Shown: positions 1 to 5,555 of the stretch, piece by piece
Position numbering within the stretch: the stretch's first letter is position 1
Layout: the number at the start of each line of letters is the position of its first letter
DNA from: Bacteroidales bacterium UBA3724
GTDB taxonomy: Bacteria; Bacteroidota; Bacteroidia; Bacteroidales; P3
Length of the DNA stretch: 8,771 bases
Direction: 5' to 3'
Assembly (NCBI GenBank): GCA_002371315.1
Contig: DFHL01000138.1
Location: 1 to 8,771 of the forward strand
Notes under the pieces: generated by a model
What the model was told of the DNA's origin: nothing
The model's database searches: none
What the model saw: only the letters and a program-made list of their open reading frames with translations
Program-made: the position numbers and the translations under genes

Positions 1-21
1 CATATACTGTACAACGGGCAT
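1..21 (-). CDS. Possible start of a minus-strand gene cut by the window edge
   Basis: Seven open codons run off the left edge, reading MPVVQYM. The ATG lies 38 bp after the stop of the membrane-protein gene on the same strand. An AGGA lies about nine bases before it, and the bases just before the ATG (CATCT) match those before the antiporter start. With so few codons nothing can be said about the product, and this may be chance. Confidence 0.22.
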
Positions 22-31
22 AGATGGTCCT

Positions 32-48
32 GGTTTTTAGGGTTTAAG
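32..48. repeat. Two degenerate GGTTTWAG units downstream of the membrane gene
   Basis: GGTTTTTAG (32-40) is followed directly by GGTTTAAG (41-48). These resemble the 8-bp units of the longer array at 3297-3376 and also lie just after a gene's stop codon. Two degenerate copies are weak evidence. Confidence 0.3.
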
Positions 49-59
49 ATATGGGTAAT

Positions 60-758
60 TTATTTGCCTTTTCCGGCGGCGAGGGCCAGGATGAGTCCCA
101 GGGCCACGCCGAGCAGGGCGGCAAAGAGTACCTGGAAGGTGGCGGGCAGGATGAAGGTGATGGTGTGGGCCGGGAACCAGAAGAGGGGTATGGTCTTCTT
201 GATCACGAAGTTCCACTGCACGTCCCAGTTGACCTTGGTGGCGAAAATCTCGCGCATCTTCATCGGGCGCAGCAGGCCGCGGACGGTGCCGCCATTGTCG
301 AGGATATGGATGTCGGTGCATTTGTGGAAGGTCATCATCACTGGGGCGAAGATGCTGTTCATCAGCACGCTGACGGCGAAGGCGACACCGAGTTTGCCCC
401 ACGTGAGCTGTGGTGCGGCAAAGAGGGCGGCGGCCTCTTTCCATCCAAGGCTGCCGAGGAAGGCTGGCACGCCGGTCTTGAAGATGACCATCGCCATAGC
501 GATGCACATACCGAGGAAGCCCCACACCATCATTCGCGGGACGATGCCGAAGCCGGGCTCGTTGTAGACGCCTTTGCGGATGCGCAGCGCCAGGCATTCG
601 CCCAGCGTGGCGAGGATGGCGAATTTGAAGAATGCCATAATGTAGGGGTGGTTGGCCGTGGCATTGTTGAACCAGTCGAAGAAGCCCGTGGCGGGAATGA
701 AAAACGGCGTCAATACGGCGACGACGCACAAAATGAGTATCCAATCTTGTTTTTTCAT
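60..758 (-). CDS. Small polytopic inner-membrane protein, possibly Mpv17/PMP22-like
   Basis: This 232-residue protein has about five hydrophobic segments (roughly residues 6-22, 38-56, 74-93, 123-143 and 190-227), so it should sit in the cytoplasmic membrane. It has no catalytic motif that I recognise. The C-terminal block contains FWFPAHTITF (193-202), a proline at 205 and VLFAALLG (210-217). This resembles the eukaryotic Mpv17/PMP22 C-terminal signature, in which W-P-x-x-x-x-x-F is followed by a proline and then (R)VLFA. The resemblance is by eye and the family's arginine is replaced by Q209, so the assignment is tentative. The ATG at 758 is the first in frame after an A+T-rich leader. The gene diverges from the antiporter, with a candidate -7 element about 136 bases upstream. 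Codon use looks like that of its neighbours, so it is a real gene of unknown function. Confidence 0.85.
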   Translation of the reverse strand: MKKQDWILILCVVAVLTPFFIPATGFFDWFNNATANHPYIMAFFKFAILATLGECLALRIRKGVYNEPGFGIVPRMMVWGFLGMCIAMAMVIFKTGVPAFLGSLGWKEAAALFAAPQLTWGKLGVAFAVSVLMNSIFAPVMMTFHKCTDIHILDNGGTVRGLLRPMKMREIFATKVNWDVQWNFVIKKTIPLFWFPAHTITFILPATFQVLFAALLGVALGLILALAAGKGK

Positions 759-771
759 ATAATTTTATTTT

Positions 772-857
772 GTTAATTCGTTAATTTGTTAATTCGTCAG
801 TTGTTAATATTTTTAATTTTTTATCCGTTAATCTGTTAGTTGTGAATGCGTTAGTGT
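772..857. repeat. Degenerate 8-bp GTTARTNN repeats, left tract
   Basis: Read on the plus strand, GTTAATTC (772-779), GTTAATTT (780-787) and GTTAATTC (788-795) are head to tail. GTTAATAT (803-810), GTTAATCT (827-834), GTTAGTTG (835-842) and GTTAGTGT (850-857) follow in broken register. The tract would lie in the 5' leader of the divergent membrane-protein gene. The related right-hand tract begins at 969. The function is unknown; the short period suggests origin by replication slippage. Confidence 0.75.
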
Positions 858-893
858 TTTGGCGTGTTGTTGCGTCGGTGGCCAACGCGGATG

Positions 894-901
894 CAAAAAT
901 A
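894..901 (-). promoter_or_regulatory. Candidate -7 promoter element for the membrane-protein gene
   Basis: The minus strand reads TATTTTTG, an exact fit to the TAnnTTTG -7 element described for the Bacteroidota primary sigma factor. No TTTG-type -33 element lies at the expected spacing (about 19-21 bp). A TTG at 916-914 is only 12 bp away. The implied leader is about 130 bases and covers the left repeat tract. Confidence 0.4.
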
Positions 902-943
902 AGAAAAAAGCGCCAATAGTATTAAAAAGTCTAAAAAAAGTCG

Positions 944-951
944 TAATTTTG
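944..951 (+). promoter_or_regulatory. Candidate -7 promoter element for the antiporter gene
   Basis: TAATTTTG matches the Bacteroidota -7 consensus TAnnTTTG and sits in the context AAAGTCGTAATTTTGCAA, of a kind I recall before many Bacteroidales genes. The start site would fall near 957, giving a leader of about 100 bases that contains the inverted repeat at 969-1027. No clear -33 TTG is visible in the A-rich stretch upstream. The element is 42 bp from its opposite-strand counterpart. Confidence 0.6.
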
Positions 952-968
952 CAAACTCGTTTGAATGT

Positions 969-1037
969 GTTAATGCGTTAGTGCGTTAGTGCTATAGCGT
1001 CAGCCACTAACGCACTAACACAATAACGCACTAACGC
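969..1037. repeat. Inverted array of 8-bp repeats forming a long hairpin in the antiporter leader
   Basis: Three direct units, GTTAATGC, GTTAGTGC and GTTAGTGC (969-992), are followed after a 12-base spacer by the same unit in inverted orientation: (G)CACTAAC, GCACTAAC, ACAATAAC and GCACTAAC (1005-1035). Bases 977-991 pair perfectly with 1005-1019 (15 bp). The stem extends to 969/1027 with two mismatches, around a 13-base loop. Because the unit is iterated, several pairing registers are possible. It lies between the candidate promoter and the ATG at 1058 and has no T-tract, so it is not an ordinary intrinsic terminator. Confidence 0.85.
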
Positions 1038-1057
1038 AATACAAAAACAAAACATCT

Positions 1058-3295
1058 ATGCCTCCACTTTTTCTCGATCTTGCCATCATTCTCGTCACCG
1101 CTGGTGTCATTACCGTGGTTTTCAAATGGTTGAAACAGCCGTTGGTGCTTGGCTACATTGTTGCCGGCTTTTTCATCGGGCCTTATTTCCCGTGGTTTGC
1201 CGGCGTGAAGGATGTGGCCAACGTGCACGTGTGGAGCGACATCGGCATCGTGTTCCTGATGTTTGCCTTGGGCTTGGAATTTAGCATCAAAAAGCTGAAG
1301 AAGGTGGGCGCGACGGGCGCCATAACGGCCCTGACCGAGCTGGCGATAATGTTCCTGATAGGCTCCAGCGTGGGTCGCCTGTTGGGCTGGCAGTCAATGG
1401 ATTGCATCTTCCTGGGCTGTATGCTGTCGATTTCGTCGACGTCGATTATCATAAAATCGTTTGAGGATTTGAAGCTGAAGCAGCAGAAATTCACGTCGTC
1501 GGTGACGGCGGTGCTGATTGTCGAGGACCTGATTGCGGTGCTGCTGCTCGTCATCCTGTCGACGGTGTCGGTCAGCAAGAGTTTCGACGGTGGCGAGCTT
1601 GTGATGAGCCTCGTCAAGCTGGTGTTCTTCCTCATCGTCTGGTTTGTCTTTGGCATATTCCTGATTCCTACGTTTTTGCGCTGGATGAGGCGCTATATGA
1701 CCGAGGAGACGCTCTGCATCGTGGCCGTGGGTCTGTGCTTTGGTATGGTTGTGATGGCTTCGTATGCTGGTTTTTCGACGGCCTTGGGTGCTTTCGTGAT
1801 GGGTGCCATCCTTGCCGAAACCATTGAGGCAGACGTTATTCACCGCATCATTACGCCTATCAAGAATCTGTTTTGCGCCGTGTTTTTCGTTTCGGTGGGT
1901 ATGCTGGTCGATCCGCACATCCTGCTGAAATACCTTGTGCCGATCATTATCATCGCTGCTACAGTGGTGATTTTCAAGTCGTCGGCTGCCACACTGGGCT
2001 TTGTGCTGTCGGGCAAGAACCTGAAGACGGCGGTGCAGTCGGGCTTCTGTTTCTGTCAGATAGGCGAGTTTTCGTTCATCATTGCCGGTCTGGGCCTTTC
2101 GTTCGGGGTCATCAATCCCGACCTTTATCCCATCATCGTTTCGGTGTCGATCGTAACGACCTTTGTGACGCCGTATATGATTAAGGGGGCGGTGCCTGTG
2201 TACAACAAGGTGAAGCCCCGCATTCCGCGCCGCGTGATGGATGCCCTGGAGCGCTACAGCAACTCGGCCAAGCAGACCAACAAGTCGAGCCAGGTGCAAA
2301 CGTTTCTGAAGAAGCAGTTCTCGTCGATTCTGCTCTATGGTGTTATCAATGTTGCTATCTGCCTGCTTTCGTTCACGTTGCTGAAGCCGTTCCTGAACCG
2401 TGTCTTCGTGGCCTCGGACGGTACGGCGTCGCTGTGGGGCAACCTTATCGGTATGATTGCCACGCTGTTGGCCATACTTCCCTTTGTGTGGGCGTTGGCG
2501 GTGCGCGGCGTCAACCGCGTGAAGGTCAAGGAGCTGCTGGATTCGCGCGACTACAGTCAGGCTGTCGTCATTCCGGTGCTGCTGCTGCGCTATTTTCTGG
2601 CGCTGTTCTTCATCGGTCTGGTCATCGGACGCTATATCCACCTTGCCGTGGGCTTCCTCATCATCCTGGCGGTATTCATAGTGATGATGATGCTGTTTTC
2701 GAAGCGCATCATCGCTTTCTATCAGCGCATTGAGAACCAGTTTATTTCCAATTTCAATTCGCGTCAGGCGCAGCAGTCGTTCAAGATCCCTACGCTGCTG
2801 GAGAACAATTTCTACCTTGAGCGCATCCCCGTTTCGCAGTATTCGCCTTTTGCCGGACGGCGGCTGATGGACACCAACTTCCGCGAGGACTATGGCATCA
2901 ACGTGGTGTCGATTGAGCGTGCCGGTGTGGTCCACGACTTGCCTCAGAAAGAGATGCTTATCCTGCCGGGCGACCGCCTGTCGGTGATGGGCAGCGAGGA
3001 CCAGATAGCCCATTTGCGCACCGTGCTTGACGTGGAGCCGGATATGCTGATTCACGACCATAGCGACAACGAGCTGAATATCTATCGCCTGACGGTCAAT
3101 GAGAACAACCCCTTTATCGGGCAGACCATCTCGGAGTCCAAGTTCTCGCAGCACTATCACGCAATGATAATGGCCATCGAACGTGGCGGTGAGCAGATAC
3201 TGAATCCGCGCTCGTACACGCGCTTCGAAGAGGGCGACATCGTGTGGTTCGTCTCACCCGACGAGCTTGACATCCATAAGTTTACGAGGAATTAA
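1058..3295 (+). CDS. CPA2-family cation:proton antiporter with two C-terminal RCK_C domains
   Basis: This 745-residue inner-membrane protein probably exchanges K+ or Na+ for protons. Residues 1-385 form a Na+/H+ exchanger (CPA2, KefB/KefC-like) domain. It has LGYIVAGFFIGP (31-42), an acidic pair E156-D157 in VLIVEDLIAV where relatives carry QD or DD, GAFVMGAILAE (244-254), FFVSVGM (276-282), K307 at the usual TM10 lysine position, and QIGEFSFI (334-341). About four extra membrane segments follow (425-447, 460-482, 503-526, 528-548). Two RCK_C/TrkA_C ligand-binding modules end the protein (about 585-660 and 672-743), each with a P-F-x-G motif and a GD near the end. No GxGxxG TrkA_N Rossmann domain is visible, unlike E. 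coli KefC. The ATG at 1058 follows an A-rich leader without a Shine-Dalgarno sequence. The gene is monocistronic by layout. The ion specificity and the RCK_C ligand cannot be read from sequence. Confidence 0.95.
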   Translation: MPPLFLDLAIILVTAGVITVVFKWLKQPLVLGYIVAGFFIGPYFPWFAGVKDVANVHVWSDIGIVFLMFALGLEFSIKKLKKVGATGAITALTELAIMFLIGSSVGRLLGWQSMDCIFLGCMLSISSTSIIIKSFEDLKLKQQKFTSSVTAVLIVEDLIAVLLLVILSTVSVSKSFDGGELVMSLVKLVFFLIVWFVFGIFLIPTFLRWMRRYMTEETLCIVAVGLCFGMVVMASYAGFSTALGAFVMGAILAETIEADVIHRIITPIKNLFCAVFFVSVGMLVDPHILLKYLVPIIIIAATVVIFKSSAATLGFVLSGKNLKTAVQSGFCFCQIGEFSFIIAGLGLSFGVINPDLYPIIVSVSIVTTFVTPYMIKGAVPVYNKVKPRIPRRVMDALERYSNSAKQTNKSSQVQTFLKKQFSSILLYGVINVAICLLSFTLLKPFLNRVFVASDGTASLWGNLIGMIATLLAILPFVWALAVRGVNRVKVKELLDSRDYSQAVVIPVLLLRYFLALFFIGLVIGRYIHLAVGFLIILAVFIVMMMLFSKRIIAFYQRIENQFISNFNSRQAQQSFKIPTLLENNFYLERIPVSQYSPFAGRRLMDTNFREDYGINVVSIERAGVVHDLPQKEMLILPGDRLSVMGSEDQIAHLRTVLDVEPDMLIHDHSDNELNIYRLTVNENNPFIGQTISESKFSQHYHAMIMAIERGGEQILNPRSYTRFEEGDIVWFVSPDELDIHKFTRN

Positions 3296-3296
3296 G

Positions 3297-3376
3297 GGCT
3301 TGAAGGTTAAAGGGTTTTAAGGTTTTAAGGTTAAAGGGTTTTAAGGTTAAAGGGTTTTAAGGTTTGAGGGTTAAAG
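3297..3376. repeat. Ten-copy 8-bp tandem repeat (GGTTWWAR) between convergent genes
   Basis: Starting two bases after the antiporter stop codon, ten consecutive octamers fill the gap: GGCTTGAA, GGTTAAAG, GGTTTTAA, GGTTTTAA, GGTTAAAG, GGTTTTAA, GGTTAAAG, GGTTTTAA, GGTTTGAG and GGTTAAAG. Register is kept throughout and every unit begins GG. In the middle the array reads as a 16-bp unit (GGTTAAAGGGTTTTAA) present three times. It stops ten bases before the stop codon of the converging EamA gene. I see no clear hairpin plus T-tract terminator for either gene here. Confidence 0.93.
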
Positions 3377-3386
3377 TTTCATTCCT

Positions 3387-4298
3387 TTACGGGGTTGTTG
3401 CTGCGCGGCTTTGGTTGACGATGGCCACTCCGGTGACGACGAGCACGGCGGCGGCCACCTTGGTCAGCGTCAGGCGGTCCATACCTGTGGCAATGGCGAC
3501 GCCGATGGCAATGATGGGCTGCAGGTAGCCGTACATACTGACCAGCGTGGGGCGTATGCGCTGCTGGCCTATGGGGATGAGGAAGTAGGCAATGAAGGTG
3601 GCGAAAAACACCAGGAATGCCACTTCCCACCATACGTGCGCCGGCACGGCAAGGAAGTCGGTGGCCGGCAGATGGGGCAGCGTGAAGGGAAGGCTGACGA
3701 TGAACGAGACGAGGAACATCCACTTCATCAGCGTAATGGAGCTGTAGCGACGTATCAAGGGGCGGCAGGTGCCCAGATAGAGGGCAAAGACGGTGCAGTT
3801 TGCGACGCAAAGGACGATGCCCAGAGGCTGTGTGGCTTCGGCACCACCGCCCACCGCCGCACTTTGCAGTATGAGCCACACGATGCCGCCAAAGCTGACG
3901 GCGACGCCGAGCACTTTCTTCCAGGTGATAGGCTCCTTGAGGAAGAGGGCGGCAAAGAGCATCGTGAGTATGGGCGTGATGGTGGTGACGATGGAGAGGT
4001 CGACGGGTGTGGTGCGCGCAATGGCGTGAAGGAACGTCAGTTGCGGCAGGAAGATGCCGATGATGCCGGCGGCGAATATCTTGAACAGGTCGCGAGGCGG
4101 CACTTTTTCGCGCGGAGCGAAGAGCGAGGCCAGCCAGAAGAGCAGGCCCGCAACGAGGGCGCGGATGGAGAAGAGCACTATGGGCGCCAAACCGCCGTCG
4201 GTGGCGATGTCGCGGCAGAGGATGATGTTGATGCCAAAGATGGCGTAGGTGGCAGCACAGGCCAGGTGTCCCAGGGCAATGTCTTTGTTCGGTTTCAT
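3387..4298 (-). CDS. EamA/DMT-superfamily transporter
   Basis: This 303-residue protein is a drug/metabolite transporter of the EamA (RhaT/YdcZ-like) type, a ten-helix inner-membrane carrier that usually exports amino acids or other small metabolites. The two internal repeats are visible. The first (about 9-142) ends in the characteristic stretch PVDLSIVTTITPILTMLFAA (98-117) with LKEPITWKKVLG after it. The second (about 158-296) has RPTLVSMYGYLQPIIAIGVA (249-268) and a closing glycine-rich helix. Length fits the family. The start is the ATG at 4298, which overlaps the stop of the upstream peptidase gene in an ATGA, so translational coupling is likely. The same frame stays open far upstream to 4988, but that part is antisense-like composition inside the peptidase gene, not an N-terminal extension. 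The substrate cannot be predicted. It is the last gene of the minus-strand cluster. Confidence 0.95.
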   Translation of the reverse strand: MKPNKDIALGHLACAATYAIFGINIILCRDIATDGGLAPIVLFSIRALVAGLLFWLASLFAPREKVPPRDLFKIFAAGIIGIFLPQLTFLHAIARTTPVDLSIVTTITPILTMLFAALFLKEPITWKKVLGVAVSFGGIVWLILQSAAVGGGAEATQPLGIVLCVANCTVFALYLGTCRPLIRRYSSITLMKWMFLVSFIVSLPFTLPHLPATDFLAVPAHVWWEVAFLVFFATFIAYFLIPIGQQRIRPTLVSMYGYLQPIIAIGVAIATGMDRLTLTKVAAAVLVVTGVAIVNQSRAATTP

Positions 4299-5512
4299 TT
4301 GTAGATGAGGTAGCTCAGTTTGTCCGCGTTGAGGAATTCGTTGGCGAGGGTGCTGATTTCGTCGGCGGTGACGGCTTCGATGTCGCGCTGCATTTCTTCG
4401 AGGGTGTCGACGCGGTCGTAGGTCAGGTAGCTTTTGCCGATGGCCTGCATCTCGTTGAGGGGCGACTCGTTGTTGATGGCCATCTGTCCGACGAACTGCT
4501 GCTTGGCGTTGTGCAGCTGGGTCGGCGTGAGCGGTGTTTCGGCAAGGTGGTGCAGCTGCTGGTGCAGCAGTTCGATGTACTGCTCGCGGGCATCGCCTTC
4601 GATGCCGGCGTAGATGTAGAAAAGGCCGGCGTCGCTGAAGGGGGTGTACTGCGACTCGACGGTGTAGCAGAAGCCGTGCTTTTCGCGTATGGCGACGTTG
4701 AGGCGCGAGTTCATAGCCGGACCGCCGATGATGTTGTTGAGCAGCGAGAAGGCCACTTTGCGCTCGTCGAAGGTGTCGGGGGCCTGCCCGCCCACCATAA
4801 TGTGCATCTGGTGTGTGCGCCGGTTCAGGGTGCGGTCGAACTGGCAGTAGCGCGGCGTTTGCGTGCGGTCGACATCCGAGGCGCTGCAGGGATAGTCGCC
4901 GAAGTATTTTTCGCAAAGATAGACGACGCGCTTGAAATCGGCGTTGCCGACGACCGAGATGACCATACGGTCGGTGGTGTAGTTGCACCGCAGGAAATCG
5001 AGCAGCCGCTGCTGGGTGAAAAGCTTTACGTTGTGCGGCGTCCCGAGGATGTTGTGCGCCAGGGGATGGCCGTCGAAGATGTACTGCTCAAAGTCGTCGT
5101 ATATCAGGTCGACGGGGCTGTCCTTGTATGAGTTGATTTCCTCGAGGACGACATCTTTTTCCTTCTCTATTTCCTTTTCCGGGAAGGTGCTGTGGAAAAT
5201 GATGTCGGCAAAGAGTTCGAGGCAGCGTTCCAGATGGATGGCGAGCGACGAGGCGTAGATGCAGGTTTCTTCCTTGGTTGTGAAGGCGTTGAGCTCGCCT
5301 CCGACACCGTCGATGCGGTTGAGGATATGGTACGAGCGGCGGTGCTCGGTGCCTTTGAAGATGGAATGCTCGATGAAGTGAACCATTCCTTCGTCGCGGC
5401 CACGCTCGTCGCGCGAGCCTACGTTGATATACACACCGCTGTGTGTCACTGTCGAATTGTTTTGGCGAAAGACTATCTTTATGCCGTTATTGAGAGTATG
5501 GTATTGATACAA
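4295..5512 (-). CDS. M16 (insulinase/pitrilysin-family) zinc peptidase
   Basis: This 405-residue protein is a single-unit M16B-type metallopeptidase. The inverted zinc motif HFIEH is at 45-49, with the distal zinc ligand E125 in VVLEEI, 76 residues after H49, exactly the family spacing. The inactive second half (about 165-345) carries the usual R-E-K-x-G-x-x-Y motif (276-283) before the substrate strand. All metal and catalytic residues are present, so it should be active, probably as a dimer cleaving peptides in its central chamber. No signal peptide is visible, so the location is probably cytoplasmic. The start is TTG at 5512. The frame upstream is open to a stop at 5570-5572 but contains no ATG or GTG, and the first internal ATG (codon 43) would remove the conserved LNNGIKIV strand. 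The gene lies 43 bp after the ligase gene and overlaps the transporter gene by 4 bp. Confidence 0.95.
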   Translation of the reverse strand: MYQYHTLNNGIKIVFRQNNSTVTHSGVYINVGSRDERGRDEGMVHFIEHSIFKGTEHRRSYHILNRIDGVGGELNAFTTKEETCIYASSLAIHLERCLELFADIIFHSTFPEKEIEKEKDVVLEEINSYKDSPVDLIYDDFEQYIFDGHPLAHNILGTPHNVKLFTQQRLLDFLRCNYTTDRMVISVVGNADFKRVVYLCEKYFGDYPCSASDVDRTQTPRYCQFDRTLNRRTHQMHIMVGGQAPDTFDERKVAFSLLNNIIGGPAMNSRLNVAIREKHGFCYTVESQYTPFSDAGLFYIYAGIEGDAREQYIELLHQQLHHLAETPLTPTQLHNAKQQFVGQMAINNESPLNEMQAIGKSYLTYDRVDTLEEMQRDIEAVTADEISTLANEFLNADKLSYLIYK

Positions 5513-5520
5513 AACTATTA

Positions 5521-5536
5521 AAATTGAGAATTGAAA
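5521..5536. repeat. Two AATTGARA-type octamers before the M16 gene
   Basis: AAATTGAG (5521-5528) is followed by AATTGAAA (5529-5536) in the A+T-rich 43-bp gap between the ligase and peptidase genes. Longer runs of this word are, to my recollection, common in Bacteroidales intergenic DNA. Two copies alone would not stand out; the entry matters because the other gaps carry comparable but different repeats. Confidence 0.4.
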
Positions 5537-5555
5537 ACTGATATTATATATTCGC

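Larger units (their letters stand above)
759..1057. other. Divergent intergenic region
   Basis: The 299 bp between the divergent membrane-protein and antiporter genes hold no convincing gene. They contain two opposed -7-like elements in a repeat-free core (858-958), flanked on both sides by GTTARTNN repeat tracts. No riboswitch or tRNA-like fold was recognised by eye apart from the repeat hairpin. Confidence 0.8.

Noticed and set aside
51..776. Plus-strand open frame opposite the left membrane-protein gene
   Set aside because: Its composition (G, E, H and D rich, no hydrophobic core pattern) is that of a shadow. The minus-strand frame gives regular membrane helices.
759..1057. CRISPR-like array from the repeated GTTA words
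   Set aside because: Units are only 8 bp, degenerate and without spacers of regular length, and no cas genes are nearby.
1394..3160. Long minus-strand open frame (588 codons) opposite the antiporter gene
   Set aside because: Its product is rich in H, R, Q and D without any domain pattern, as expected for the complement of a membrane-protein gene with G/C-ending codons. The plus-strand antiporter is unambiguous.
3296..3386. Bidirectional terminator between the convergent genes
   Set aside because: The repeat units are direct, not inverted. I found no G+C-rich stem with a T-tract on either strand.
4299..4988. Upstream extension of the EamA transporter frame
   Set aside because: The added 230 codons are low-complexity R/H/P/A-rich sequence inside the M16 gene. 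The transporter begins naturally at the ATG at 4298.
5510..5517. TAGTTTTG on the minus strand, a perfect TAnnTTTG match before the M16 gene
   Set aside because: It overlaps the TTG start codon, so transcription would begin inside the coding sequence. No -33 TTG lies at the proper spacing.
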